Source of the DNA: a bacterium
GTDB lineage: Bacteria; Cyanobacteriota; Vampirovibrionia; Gastranaerophilales; Gastranaerophilaceae
DNA: 60,196 nt
Assembly: GCA_017542305.1 (NCBI GenBank)
Contig: JAFXXK010000001.1
Location: 1 to 60,196, forward strand
Reading direction: 5' to 3'
Positions 17,965 to 29,030 of this stretch are shown piece by piece (positions within the stretch are counted from its first letter, which is position 1; each line of letters begins with the position of its first letter). The translations under genes and the position numbers were made by a program. The notes under the pieces are model-generated. The model saw nothing but the letters and a program-made list of their open reading frames with translations, ran no database searches and was not told where the DNA came from.

Positions 17965-19197
17965 ATGTTTTTATACGGAATTTTATCAACAATAATATTT
18001 ATTCTTGCAATGCCGTTTGTGTTTGGGATTCGTAAATGTATCGGTAAGCCAAACGCGGGTTTAAAGGAAAAGTTCGGTTTTATAAATTCACCATTTAATA
18101 AGAATGAAGATATTATTATGCTACATGGTGTTTCCGTTGGAGAAGTTATTGCATTGGAAAATTTGGCAAAAAAAATTAAGGAAACATTCCCCGAAAAGAA
18201 GCTTGTCGTTACTACAGGTACTCTTACGGGGCAGGAAATTGCGCATAAAAAATACGAGGGAATTGCAGATTTTATAACTTATTTCCCGTTTGATATTCCG
18301 TTTTGCGTAAACGGGTTTTTAAACAGATTACAGCCTAAAACAGTCTTAATTGCCGAAACTGAGATATGGCCTTATTTTGCTTATGCATGCTGTAAAAGAA
18401 ATATTCCCGTTTCAATTATAAACGGCAGAATTTCCGATTCAACTTTTAATTCATATATGAAAGTGAGATTTTTCTTTAAGACCGTATTTAAAAGTTTTGC
18501 GGCAATTTATACTCAAAGCAATGAGGACAGAGAAAAATATATCAAAGTTGGTGCTGATGAGAATAAAGTTGAACTTATGGGTAACCTGAAATTTGATGTA
18601 AAAAGAAAAGATGCTGATATTCAGATGGGGCAAGACGGTTTTAGGGTAATAATTGCAGGCAGCACCCACGCAGGAGAAGATGAAATTGTTCTTGAAGCAT
18701 TCAAAAATTTAAAAGCAAAACATCCTGATATTAAATTGCTTCTTGCTTCACGCCACCCGAAACGTGTTCCTGATATTGAAGTGTTAATAAAAAATATGGG
18801 ACTTGAATACGGGTTACGCTCAAAAGATGATAAATTTACGGATTACGATATAATTTTGCTTGATACGTTGGGTGAATTAGGCAAAATGTATTCGATATGC
18901 TATTTTGCTTTTATCGGCGGTAGTTTTAACAAGACAGGCGGACATAACCCTCTTGAAGCTTCTGTTTTTGACAAACCTACCATTACGGGACCGTCTATTC
19001 ATAATTTTAAAGATATCTATTGGATTTTAAATAAAACCGATGCGGGACAAATAGTTAATACCCCGAAAGAGTTTGAAGAATATCAGGATAAGCTGCTTTC
19101 TGATAAAGAGTTTTATAATAAGGCTTGTGAAGACTGCAAAACTGTTTTTGAGGCGCAGCAGGGTGCTTTGGATTTTGTTATTTCAAAACTCAAATAA
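17965..19197 (+). CDS. waaA: 3-deoxy-D-manno-octulosonic acid transferase (Kdo transferase)
   Basis: 410 aa from the ATG at 17965 (an upstream in-frame TTG at 17911 would overlap the previous gene). A single N-terminal membrane anchor (FLYGILSTIIFILAMPFVF) is followed by a GT-B fold. The conserved blocks are HGVSVGEVIAL, VVTTGTLTGQE, VLIAETEIWP (catalytic Glu region), VSIINGRIS, AGSTHAGEDE and GGSFNKTGGHNPLEA. The enzyme adds Kdo from CMP-Kdo to lipid IVA at the inner face of the cytoplasmic membrane. Its presence shows that the organism makes LPS. It begins 23 bp after the dikinase-like gene. Confidence 0.93.
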   Translation: MFLYGILSTIIFILAMPFVFGIRKCIGKPNAGLKEKFGFINSPFNKNEDIIMLHGVSVGEVIALENLAKKIKETFPEKKLVVTTGTLTGQEIAHKKYEGIADFITYFPFDIPFCVNGFLNRLQPKTVLIAETEIWPYFAYACCKRNIPVSIINGRISDSTFNSYMKVRFFFKTVFKSFAAIYTQSNEDREKYIKVGADENKVELMGNLKFDVKRKDADIQMGQDGFRVIIAGSTHAGEDEIVLEAFKNLKAKHPDIKLLLASRHPKRVPDIEVLIKNMGLEYGLRSKDDKFTDYDIILLDTLGELGKMYSICYFAFIGGSFNKTGGHNPLEASVFDKPTITGPSIHNFKDIYWILNKTDAGQIVNTPKEFEEYQDKLLSDKEFYNKACEDCKTVFEAQQGALDFVISKLK

Positions 19198-19254
19198 TTA
19201 AAATCTTGACTTATCATGTGAATTTATTAAAATATTAGTATAGGGCGAGGTTAT

Positions 19255-19503
19255 ATGAAATTAACAGAGAAATTAAAAGAGTACGAAAACCAATTCATGT
19301 TTATAAGATGGGCAACCGGCGGAGAATACGGTAAACTTAAATATGTCGGGTCCGATTTTATAGAATTTGAAATTGTTGATGTTGACAATATGGAATTTGC
19401 CGAAACAATGTTTATTCAGGCAGGGCTTATATTGGAAGCTTCTATAGGTGGCTGCGATATTGCCCGTATTGTTGCCGAATTTTCATCAAAAATTTCCGAG
19501 TAA
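19255..19503 (+). CDS. Small conserved-looking hypothetical protein, 82 aa
   Basis: I do not recognise it by name. The sequence GEYGKLKYVGSDFIEFEIVD has the strand-turn-strand look of an Sm-like/SH3-type barrel (G-x-L-x-x-V-G-x-D-F-I), followed by GGCDIARIVAEFSSKIS. No signal or membrane segment. A promoter-like TTGACT lies about 50 bp upstream and RBS GGGCGAGG immediately before the start. It ends 1 bp from the convergent lipA gene. Confidence 0.55.
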   Translation: MKLTEKLKEYENQFMFIRWATGGEYGKLKYVGSDFIEFEIVDVDNMEFAETMFIQAGLILEASIGGCDIARIVAEFSSKISE

Positions 19504-20349
19504 TTAGTCAAATATATCTGCGGCACGATATGAGCTTCTGACAAGCGGGTTTATTTGGTAGTGTTTTATGCCGACTTTTTGTGCCAATTTTTGCAGTTGT
19601 TCAAATTCTTCAGGGGTATAATATTTTGATACTTCAAGATGTTGTTTTGACGGTTGAATATATTGACCTATGGTAACTATATCGCAGCCGGCATGTTTCA
19701 AATCAGTGAGTGTTTCTTCGATTTGTTCAAATGTTTCACCTAACCCGACCATAAGTCCGGATTTTGTCGGGATATTACTGTTCATTTTTATATATTTTAA
19801 AACATTTAGTGAACACTCATAATCGCCTTGCGGACGTGCTGTCTTAAATACTGCACGGACTGTTTCAATGTTATGATTAAACACATCAGGATTAGCCAAA
19901 ATAATTGTAGTCAGGGCATTAGCATTCCCTTTAAAATCAGGGGTTAAGATTTCTATTTTGGTTTGTGGAGTTAGTTTTCTGATTTCCTCAATACATTTTT
20001 TGAAATGCCCGGCGCCTCCGTCAGGTAAATCATCACGGGTAACGGAAGTTATAACCGCATATTTTAGCCCTAAATCCCGTACGGCTTCCGCTATATGCAA
20101 CGGTTCTTTATCATCAAGCGGTTGGGGACGTTCACAGGAGATATTGCAATATCTGCAATTTCGGGTACATACGTTTCCCATAATCAAAAATGTTGCCGTA
20201 TTTTTTGTATAACATTCATTTTTATTCGGGCAGCGCGCATTTTCACAAACCGTATTCAGACATCTGTTTTTTAAGATGTTTCGTACATTCTTTGTTGTTT
20301 CGGTGTTTATTATCGGTCTTTTTAGGTATTCTGGAAGTCGTTGCGGCAT
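19504..20349 (-). CDS. lipA: Lipoyl synthase
   Basis: 281 aa, radical SAM enzyme. The auxiliary cluster motif is C35-x4-C40-x5-C46 (CENARCPNKNEC), the radical SAM motif C61-x3-C65-x2-C68 (CTRNCRYC), and the C-terminal RSSY (LVRSSYRAAD) supplies the serine ligand. It inserts two sulfurs into protein-bound octanoate to make lipoate, needed here by GcvH (50377-50760). It overlaps no neighbour; the next reverse gene upstream encodes a secreted protein. Confidence 0.96.
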   Translation of the reverse strand: MPQRLPEYLKRPIINTETTKNVRNILKNRCLNTVCENARCPNKNECYTKNTATFLIMGNVCTRNCRYCNISCERPQPLDDKEPLHIAEAVRDLGLKYAVITSVTRDDLPDGGAGHFKKCIEEIRKLTPQTKIEILTPDFKGNANALTTIILANPDVFNHNIETVRAVFKTARPQGDYECSLNVLKYIKMNSNIPTKSGLMVGLGETFEQIEETLTDLKHAGCDIVTIGQYIQPSKQHLEVSKYYTPEEFEQLQKLAQKVGIKHYQINPLVRSSYRAADIFD

Positions 20350-20359
20350 TTTTTGTCCT

Positions 20360-21040
20360 TTAGAGTTTAATTCCTGCTATTTTTGCCATAGTTTTAAGTT
20401 GGTTTGCAAGATAAACCGTAGCTGTAGCTTTGTTCGACAGTCTGCCGGTGACATTATTTATTTCATTAACCGTTTCTGCTGTATCGTCATCTTTTTTTAC
20501 CTGACTGTTGAAATTGTCCAGAGTTTTAATACTATCTCTGCCGAGTTCTACATATTTTTGTCCGTTGTCTGCCAGCATTTTAATATTATTTGAAAGTTTT
20601 GTTTTATTTGCTTCAGAAAATGCTTTCATTGTTACTACCGTTGCAAGACTGCTATTTGTAAGTTTTGTCCTGTATTCAGTCATTACATCATTTACGGCAT
20701 CGTATTTTTCCTGATATGTTAAGCTGTTGTCAGCTTTTATTGACTGCAATTTGGATTTAATCGTTTGTGTATCATTAGCCGGAGAAATCATTGATACGAT
20801 AGCAAGAAATGTTTCCTGTGTCGGATTATCAAGCAGAGCTTCCTTATTAGCTATATCTGTTAATGAACTTTCAACTTCATTTTTATAAGTTTCCAATTCC
20901 TGAGCAGAGGATTTTTCTATTTCCGATACAGGTGCAGGTATGCTGAAAATTCCTCTGAAAAAGCTGCCCCAGTCAAAAGCGTTTGCCTGTAATGAGGTCA
21001 TAGTCAACATAACAAAACATAGTAATATAAATTTTTTCAT
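20360..21040 (-). CDS. Secreted helical hypothetical protein, 226 aa
   Basis: Signal peptide at 1-21 (MKKFILLCFVMLTMTSLQAN, cleavage after ANA). The mature protein is almost entirely predicted helix with many Lys, Asp, Thr and Asn (SLTYQEKYDAVNDVMTEYRT, NKTKLSNNIKMLADNGQKYV). No lipobox. Family unknown; probably periplasmic. It starts with a good RBS (AAGGAGAAG) and ends 10 bp before lipA, so the two could be co-transcribed. Confidence 0.6.
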   Translation of the reverse strand: MKKFILLCFVMLTMTSLQANAFDWGSFFRGIFSIPAPVSEIEKSSAQELETYKNEVESSLTDIANKEALLDNPTQETFLAIVSMISPANDTQTIKSKLQSIKADNSLTYQEKYDAVNDVMTEYRTKLTNSSLATVVTMKAFSEANKTKLSNNIKMLADNGQKYVELGRDSIKTLDNFNSQVKKDDDTAETVNEINNVTGRLSNKATATVYLANQLKTMAKIAGIKL

Positions 21041-21265
21041 TAAACTTCTCCTTAAATAACTTATCCCTTTTTATATTGTTAATTATAGCATAAGAATTAA
21101 ATAAAAATATTAAGTAGTAGTAAAAATTTTTATTTAATATTTTAATGTGAACACATACGAAAATATCAATGGTTGTTATTTGGGGCGGTATGCCGCTGCT
21201 ATTACTGCATACAATTTAATAAAAAACCGTAAGAATTCCCGAAATGCTCAGGAGAAACATTTATC

Positions 21266-21766
21266 CTAAGTTTCAAAATAATCGGATTTTTCAAGTTTAA
21301 GCAAGGCTTCTTTTAATTGAAGTCCTGCCGCATAACCCGTCAAATTCCCATTGCTTCCGATTACTCTGTGGCAGGGTATAATAATGGGGATTTTGTTGTG
21401 TCCGACTGCTCCCCCGACAGCCTGAGCGGACATTTTCTTGATACCGTGTTGTTTTGCTATTTTATGGGCTATATTATTGTAGGTCGTAGTTTTGCCGTAA
21501 GGTATTTTTTGTAATATTTCCCAAACTTCAAGCTGAAAATTTGTTCCTTTCGGATTAAGTTTTGGTATAAAATCAGGATTTTCCCCTGAAAAATATATAT
21601 CAAGCCAGCGTTTTGTTTCTTCAATTACGGGTGTGGTATTTTTCATATAACAGGATTCGTCAGGACAATGTTTGCCGGTTTCAAACCACATACCCGTCAG
21701 ACCTTTTTCATCTGCAGTAAGTGTAATTTGTCCTATCGGCGAATCGTAAAAATTTATATATTCCAT
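21266..21766 (-). CDS. ogt: Methylated-DNA--protein-cysteine methyltransferase
   Basis: 166 aa, typical length. The active-site motif PIIIPCHRVIGSNG puts the acceptor Cys at residue 132; FQLEVWEILQKIPYGKTTTY is the conserved DNA-binding winged-helix part, and AVGGAVGHNKIP the Asn hinge. It removes alkyl groups from O6-alkylguanine in a suicide reaction. It is the last gene of a dnaA-ruvA-ogt reverse operon (9-bp gap after ruvA). Confidence 0.95.
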   Translation of the reverse strand: MEYINFYDSPIGQITLTADEKGLTGMWFETGKHCPDESCYMKNTTPVIEETKRWLDIYFSGENPDFIPKLNPKGTNFQLEVWEILQKIPYGKTTTYNNIAHKIAKQHGIKKMSAQAVGGAVGHNKIPIIIPCHRVIGSNGNLTGYAAGLQLKEALLKLEKSDYFET

Positions 21767-21775
21767 AGAAACCTT

Positions 21776-22387
21776 TTACATAGAAAGAATTTGCAGAGTG
21801 CTTTTCAAAATGTCTTCCGCAGATGCATTTGCATTCAGTATTGCGACGGCTTTTGACATGGCTGATTTAATCTCATCTCTTTCATATCCCAGTGAAATAA
21901 GTACGGACTGAGCATCTTCCATTGACTGATTATTTTGTGCTTTTGTTGTTTCAATTACTATAGGTTCGGATTCCTTGAAGCTCATTAATTTATCTTTCAG
22001 TTCGAGTATAATTTTTTGGGCTAATTTAGGACCTACACCTTTTGCCCGTGTAAGTTCTTTGTAGTTCCCCTCAATAACAAACCCGATAAGTTCTGAAGAT
22101 TCAAACTCATCTAAAAGTGTCAGAGCCATTTTGCTCCCGACTCCGGAAACAGATGTGAGTATATTGAAAATATCTCTGTCCTCTTTATGCAAAAATCCGC
22201 ATAAACTCATTTTATCTTCTCTGTGAATTAATACGGTATAAATTTTTATTTCTCCGTCACTGATGGAGTTATAATCTCTTGGAGTAATTTCGCATAAATA
22301 TCCTATACCGAAAGCTTCTACTGTCACATAACAACCTTTTGCGGTATTTGATTTTCCTGCCTGTAAGCCTTTTATATAATCGTACAT
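21776..22387 (-). CDS. ruvA: Holliday junction branch migration protein RuvA
   Basis: 203 aa, full length. Domain I is the OB-fold (MYDYIKGLQAGKSNTAKGCY), domain II has the two helix-hairpin-helix motifs (LTSVSGVGSKMALTLLDEF and LTRAKGVGPKLAQKIILELK), and domain III the RuvB-contacting UBA-like helices near the C-terminus (EDAQSVLISLGYERDEI). The tetramer binds Holliday junctions for RuvB-driven branch migration. It follows dnaA by 2 bp, an unusual pairing that implies co-transcription; ruvB is not in the window. Confidence 0.96.
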   Translation of the reverse strand: MYDYIKGLQAGKSNTAKGCYVTVEAFGIGYLCEITPRDYNSISDGEIKIYTVLIHREDKMSLCGFLHKEDRDIFNILTSVSGVGSKMALTLLDEFESSELIGFVIEGNYKELTRAKGVGPKLAQKIILELKDKLMSFKESEPIVIETTKAQNNQSMEDAQSVLISLGYERDEIKSAMSKAVAILNANASAEDILKSTLQILSM

Positions 22388-22389
22388 TA

Positions 22390-23781
22390 TTATCCCTTTA
22401 TTTCTCTCTTTAATTTTTTGATATCATCCGTTATCGGATTGTCAAGAGCAGCCTCTTTTTTAACTTTCTCATATGAATATACCATTGTCGGATGTTTTTT
22501 GTTAAAAAATTCCGCAATTTGTTCAAAGCTTGCACCTGTTATCTCTCTGGATAAGTATACTGCAACTTGTCTTGCATTTGATATTCTTTGGCTTCTTGAC
22601 GGACCTTTGAAATCATCAACCGTTACTCCGTAATATTGTGCAGTATCTTGAGCAATTTTAGCCAGTGTAATTTCTTTTTTCTTGACATCATTGCCTAAAA
22701 CTTTCTGAGCAAGCTCTAATGTAAGTTCTTTTTGATATATGTCGCAATATGCCCTGACTTTATTGAATGCCCCTTCCAGTTCTCTGACATTGTTTACAAA
22801 ACTGTTTGCAATGTATTCAAAAACGTCAAAATTCGCATTAATATTTTCCTGTTCGGCAAGTTTTTTTAATATTGCGACTCGGGTTTCAAAATCAGGGGGT
22901 GTTATTTCAGTCATAACACCCTTTTCAAATCTGGTCTGCAGTCTTGCGGGCAGCCCCGGAATGTCCGCAGGAAGTCTGTCGGAAGTTATTACAACCTGTT
23001 TGTTTTTTTCCAACAGGTGGTCAAATGTGTGGAAAATTTCATCCATTGTTCTTTTTTTGGATTCAATAAATTGAATATCATCAATCAGAAGCACGTCAAC
23101 ACTTCTGTATTTTTGACGGAAAGTTTCCATTACATTGTTTTTGTTAGAAACCTCCTGAATAGATTTTATAAGCTCATTGACATATTCTTCTGTTTTAATA
23201 TATTTGACCTTGAGTTTTGTATTAAAAAGAATATATTGTCCTATAGCCTGCATAATATGGGTTTTTCCCAGACCGGAAGCTCCGTATATAAATAACGGAT
23301 TATATTTTTGGGCAGGTTTTTTTGCTACATTTTGAGCTAATGCGTATGTAAATTCACTGTTATCTCCTACGACAAAATTCTCAAATTTATATTTCAGATT
23401 CAGGTTAGAACTCTGCATTTTGGCGAGGTTCTCTTTTAAGATATTTTCCTGTTCTTCTTCAGAAGTATTGAGTGACTTAGGTTTTGAACTTTCTTTTTTC
23501 TTTGCTTTTTCGTATTGTTTGGCAAATTCGTCGTCATAAAAAATCCCGAAATCGTAATCTTTGTCTGTAATTTTCTTGAATGCATTAATAAATTTTTGAT
23601 AATAGTTTGAACGTATAATTTGGGGAGCCATGGCATGAACAGTAATAAGACGAAATTTGTTGTCTTCGCATCCCGTAGTTTCCATTGCATTTACCCAAGG
23701 GTAAAAGGCATGGTCAGGCAATATTGTTCTTAATTCTGCCTTGACTTCAGCCCATATCTTTTTAGCTTCCGAAATTTCCAT
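22390..23781 (-). CDS. dnaA: Chromosomal replication initiator DnaA
   Basis: 463 aa. Domain I (1-85) starts AKKIWAEVKAELRTILPDHA; domain II (86-128) is a Lys/Glu/Ser-rich linker. Domain III is the AAA+ core with Walker A GASGLGKTH (167-175), Walker B VLLIDDIQF and sensor regions TSDRLP and ARLQTRFEKG. Domain IV ends with the DnaA-box-binding signature ITGASFEQIAEFFNKKHPTM. It initiates replication at oriC. dnaN is not adjacent, ruvA and ogt follow in the operon, and I see no cluster of DnaA boxes in the 119 bp upstream, so oriC is probably elsewhere. Confidence 0.97.
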   Translation of the reverse strand: MEISEAKKIWAEVKAELRTILPDHAFYPWVNAMETTGCEDNKFRLITVHAMAPQIIRSNYYQKFINAFKKITDKDYDFGIFYDDEFAKQYEKAKKKESSKPKSLNTSEEEQENILKENLAKMQSSNLNLKYKFENFVVGDNSEFTYALAQNVAKKPAQKYNPLFIYGASGLGKTHIMQAIGQYILFNTKLKVKYIKTEEYVNELIKSIQEVSNKNNVMETFRQKYRSVDVLLIDDIQFIESKKRTMDEIFHTFDHLLEKNKQVVITSDRLPADIPGLPARLQTRFEKGVMTEITPPDFETRVAILKKLAEQENINANFDVFEYIANSFVNNVRELEGAFNKVRAYCDIYQKELTLELAQKVLGNDVKKKEITLAKIAQDTAQYYGVTVDDFKGPSRSQRISNARQVAVYLSREITGASFEQIAEFFNKKHPTMVYSYEKVKKEAALDNPITDDIKKLKREIKG

Positions 23782-23844
23782 AGCAAAATTTTATAACAAA
23801 GGAAGTCCGTAAACAATAATATGTAAAGTTAGATATTATAATTT

Positions 23845-23878
23845 ACAAACAAATAAGGTGTGTTGTTGAACACACCTT
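23845..23878 (-). terminator. Terminator after the SIMPL-domain gene (reverse strand)
   Basis: Perfect 10-bp stem AAGGTGTGTT/AACACACCTT with a GTTG loop; on the reverse strand it runs into a T-rich tract (ATTTGTTT). It separates the SIMPL operon from dnaA. Confidence 0.7.
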
Positions 23879-23900
23879 ACCTGTTTCTCTTTTCTAAACC

Positions 23901-24658
23901 TTACTTAATAAAATATTCAGCATTCAGGTTAGCATAAATTTTAATGATACCGCCCTGAATTGGAGTTGCAGCTTCTTCTACTACCGAGTCTGCAGATGCA
24001 CCCAAAGCCATCGCTTTATTTGCCATATAACGATATTGTACTCTGTTGGAAGAATTTTCCGAGCAGCTTATGTTCATATGCTTAACCCCTGTAATATATG
24101 TGCCGGAAGCCTTTGCCGCTACGTCTGCTCTTGTCTTTGCTTTGTTTGAAGCAGTTGTAAGCAGCTCGTTGCATTGCTTTTCATATCCCGATACAGAGAA
24201 TTTTAAATCATTTACGTCTGTTGCGCCCAATGAAATTGCTTTATCAATAATTTTTCCTACCTGATCAATATTTTTTGTGTGAACAATTATACTGTTTGAA
24301 ACTTCATATTTATCAAGCACTTTTTTATTATTGTTTGTATATGTATATACAGGTCTTGCGTTATAGTCTGCAGTTTTGATGTAATCACCATTTGCGGAGT
24401 TAATCATTGCTTTTATTGCATTATATACGTTGTCTGAAATTAATTTATTATCGGTAGATGCTTTTTGTAGTGACTTAGGATCTTTAGTTTTTACCGCAAT
24501 ATTTATTTCTACAACATCAGGTGATACTTCCGCATTGGCTGATGTGCTGACGGAAAGAGTTCCTCTTTCGGGGGTGTTATTATCTGCTGCCATTGATGTC
24601 AAACCGTATCCTGATACAAACATACCTGCAACAATTGCAGCTGCCAAAAATCTTTCAT
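23901..24658 (-). CDS. SIMPL-domain (DUF541) periplasmic protein, apparent frameshift in the signal peptide
   Basis: The frame open from 24647 encodes 248 aa with a DUF541/SIMPL domain: GTLSVSTSANAEVSPDVVEI at about 29-48, a central helical hairpin, and SISLGATDVNDLKFSVSG-like C-terminal repeats. The ATG with a proper RBS (AAAGGAG, 24656-24658) is one base out of phase with it. Adding one A to the AAA run after that ATG would give MKRFLAAAIVAGM, a perfect Sec signal-peptide start joined to the open frame. So either the gene has a one-base deletion, or the read is wrong, or translation starts at the TTG at 24647. SIMPL proteins are mostly periplasmic and of unclear function. Confidence 0.75.
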
Positions 24659-24676
24659 ATTCAATACTCCTTTACA

Positions 24677-25126
24677 CTATAATTTTTTCTCGTTGATATT
24701 ACCCGCAGAATCCTGATTATCTGCAGAAGTTTCTTTTTTGATTTCGATATCTTTGTTTATGATTTTTATATCGTTTGATTTTAATATCATTGCATTAAGT
24801 TTTTGGGCCTGTTTCTGCATTCTTATTCTGTCCATAAGAACACGCATTTCTTCGTCGCTTAATTCCATAGGACTTCCGAAAGATATTGCAAAAGATTTGT
24901 TGTTAATCAAATATACCGCAAGAGCGGTCATAACCCATAATAACCCGCCCTGTATAAGATTAATATGAGGTAATGCAATATAATTTGCACCTACATAATT
25001 CCATAAATATGCCGCAACTTTTGCCGGAAATATTACAAATCCCGCAAACAGACAAACCGCAATAAATGCTGTAAGGATAATTCCTCTCATTCCGCAAATT
25101 TGAATTACTTTAGGGCCTTTTTTCAT
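24677..25126 (-). CDS. Membrane protein of unknown function, 149 aa
   Basis: Two hydrophobic segments (about 15-35, GIILTAFIAVCLFAGFVIF; and about 56-75, GGLLWVMTALAVYLINNKSF) are followed by a charged cytoplasmic-type tail with a helix (DEEMRVLMDRIRMQKQAQKL). I do not recognise the family. It lies between ligA (14-bp gap) and the SIMPL gene (about 18 bp) on the reverse strand and is probably in their operon. Confidence 0.6.
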   Translation of the reverse strand: MKKGPKVIQICGMRGIILTAFIAVCLFAGFVIFPAKVAAYLWNYVGANYIALPHINLIQGGLLWVMTALAVYLINNKSFAISFGSPMELSDEEMRVLMDRIRMQKQAQKLNAMILKSNDIKIINKDIEIKKETSADNQDSAGNINEKKL

Positions 25127-25140
25127 TATTTAACCTCTTA

Positions 25141-27132
<1,992 letters not shown>

Positions 27133-27149
27133 TTATTTGACAATATTTT

Positions 27150-27986
27150 TTACATCACCATTAACAATTCTCTTATAACCTTTGTTGCAACTGCGGTTGA
27201 TGCGCCTGATGTATCATAATCCGGTGCAAGTTCTACAACATCAGCCCCGACTATGTCAAAGTTTTTCAGGTACTCAAACCATCCGACCAATTCGTTGAAT
27301 TGTAGTCCTCCGACTTCAGGAGTACCTGTTCCGGGCATAATTGAAGTATCCAATACGTCCAAATCTACTGTAACAAATATCTTTTTATTTTTTAATGCAT
27401 CTAAATCAGAGTATTTATGTGCTAACGTGTTATGCTTTTTCATAAATTCCCATTCTTCTTTCATCCCTGAACGGATACCTATTTGTTTAATATTTTCGGC
27501 TCCGACAATTTTTGATGCGTGGCGAATGACTGCCGAATGTGACATTTCTTCCCCTAAGTATTCTTCTCTTAAATCCGTATGTGCATCAAAATGTACGATA
27601 GCCAAATCTTTATGAAATTTAGCCACAGCCTCAATTTCGGGTAGTGTAACAAGGTGTTCGCCGCCTATGCCGAATACTATTTTCCCGTCTTTGTATATAT
27701 CTTCAACATTCCGGCGGATTAAATCAAGACTTTTATATGTATTGCCGAGCGGAAACTCCAAATCTCCGGCATCGTGGAAGTTTACGTCTTCCAAAAACTT
27801 GTCAAATTTCGGGGAATATTCCTCCAAACCCCAGCTTGCAAGTCTGATTTGCTCGGGTGCAAATCTTGAACCCGGTCTGTATGATACTGTTCCGTCAAAC
27901 GGCAAACCGAGCATAACTATATCTGCGCTGTTATAATCAGGATTTTGTCCCATCCAGTTTCTGTCTAAAAAAGGTCCTCTAAGCAT
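27150..27986 (-). CDS. speB: Agmatinase/ureohydrolase-family protein
   Basis: 278 aa, arginase superfamily. The manganese ligands are in GGEHLVTLPE (His of motif 1), VHFDAHTDLR (DAHTD, motif 2), MSHSAV and VTVDLDVLDTSIMPGTGTPE (motif 3). Length and the GVPxD/LPFDGTVSYRPGSRFAP start fit agmatinase (agmatine to putrescine plus urea), although formiminoglutamase or guanidinobutyrase cannot be excluded. It is the first gene of a reverse operon with ligA. RBS GGAGGTAGG. Confidence 0.88.
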   Translation of the reverse strand: MLRGPFLDRNWMGQNPDYNSADIVMLGLPFDGTVSYRPGSRFAPEQIRLASWGLEEYSPKFDKFLEDVNFHDAGDLEFPLGNTYKSLDLIRRNVEDIYKDGKIVFGIGGEHLVTLPEIEAVAKFHKDLAIVHFDAHTDLREEYLGEEMSHSAVIRHASKIVGAENIKQIGIRSGMKEEWEFMKKHNTLAHKYSDLDALKNKKIFVTVDLDVLDTSIMPGTGTPEVGGLQFNELVGWFEYLKNFDIVGADVVELAPDYDTSGASTAVATKVIRELLMVM

Positions 27987-28096
27987 ACTCCTACCTCCAT
28001 ATTATAAGAGTATACCATGAAAAGATTTTTATATTATAACTCGTATTAATATCTTAAGGATATTGTTAATATATATAAATTTTTCGGGCTGTTCGC

Positions 28097-28125
28097 TTTA
28101 AAATTCTTGTAAAAAGAGTTATAAT
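28097..28125 (+). promoter_or_regulatory. Promoter for the 130-aa gene
   Basis: -35-like TTTAAA (28097-28102), 17-bp spacer, consensus -10 TATAAT (28120-28125), 43 bp before the start codon at 28169. Confidence 0.45.
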
Positions 28126-28168
28126 TTTAATAAGGGATTGTTATTTTGGAATTATTAACAGGGGCGGT

Positions 28169-28561
28169 ATGGGTATAAATTTATATTTTGGAAAATATTA
28201 TGACAGTTCATCGATGTCTAATCCGTTTTCTGATATGAGAGCTGCGGCAAATCCGTCTCCTCAGCTTAAAGCTTTTGTGCTGCCTGAAAAATCCATATCT
28301 CTGTTTGGAAATGTGAAGAAAATAAACGGTATTCAAAAAACACAAAAAATGTATCCGGCTTCCGGGACTATGGCTGCTCCCGTTACAAATCCAATATCCG
28401 GTGCTAAACCCCAAACTTTCGGACAAACCATTGAAAACCTGAATAAAAATCCGTTTTTATCATTTATCAGGGGAGAACGTGCGCAAAATATGCCTCTTAA
28501 CGAGGACGCTATTGCTGTAAAAAACGGGGTTGCCGGCGGGTGCTTAAATATTATCGGCTAA
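28169..28561 (+). CDS. Hypothetical protein, 130 aa
   Basis: I do not recognise this protein. It is Pro/Ser/Asn/Lys-rich and probably largely disordered (MRAAANPSPQLKAFVLPEKS, NPISGAKPQTFGQTIENLNK). No signal peptide or membrane segment. The start has a fair RBS (GGGGCGG). It ends 1 bp from the convergent 125-aa gene. Confidence 0.5.
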   Translation: MGINLYFGKYYDSSSMSNPFSDMRAAANPSPQLKAFVLPEKSISLFGNVKKINGIQKTQKMYPASGTMAAPVTNPISGAKPQTFGQTIENLNKNPFLSFIRGERAQNMPLNEDAIAVKNGVAGGCLNIIG

Positions 28562-28562
28562 G

Positions 28563-28940
28563 TTAACTCATAAGGTGGTAATATTTCATATAATCAGCCA
28601 TAATCATTGAGCTGGTTGCGTTTGCCAAATTCGCTTTTATCTCCTGTTCTCTGTCAGACTCGGAAGTTTCTTTTACCTGTTGGGTCTGTTCTTTTGCCTG
28701 CTGTGCTTTTTCAGCTTCCTGAGCTTCTTCCAAAAATTTATCGATTTGCTGTTCTATTTGATCTCTCAATGCTTTGTCGCCGTCGTAAGAACCGGTTGAT
28801 TCTACGCCTGCGAGTTCCAAATCCTTCATTACATTAGCCCAGTCCTGATAGTTAGTTATCGAAGTACCGGCTGCCTGTGCTGCTGCCTGAGCTCTTTTTA
28901 AATCATTTTCATCTTCTATACCGTCAATTTTCATGGACAT
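28563..28940 (-). CDS. Hypothetical coiled-coil protein, 125 aa
   Basis: I chose the ATG at 28940 because it has the RBS GAGGAG seven to eight bases upstream; a longer frame to 29030 lacks one. Residues 1-60 contain EDENDLKRAQAAAQAAGTSI, then an acidic/glutamine-rich helix (EQQIDKFLEEAQEAEKAQQA) predicted to form a coiled coil, and a short hydrophobic end (SSMIMADYMKYYHLM). Cytoplasmic, function unknown. Confidence 0.55.
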   Translation of the reverse strand: MSMKIDGIEDENDLKRAQAAAQAAGTSITNYQDWANVMKDLELAGVESTGSYDGDKALRDQIEQQIDKFLEEAQEAEKAQQAKEQTQQVKETSESDREQEIKANLANATSSMIMADYMKYYHLMS

Positions 28941-29030
28941 GTCTAATACTCCTCTTCTCTTATATATAAATAAAGTATTTTCAAACTCCATATTTTCAGA
29001 ATAATAAATTATTGTAAAAAAAGTTAACAT

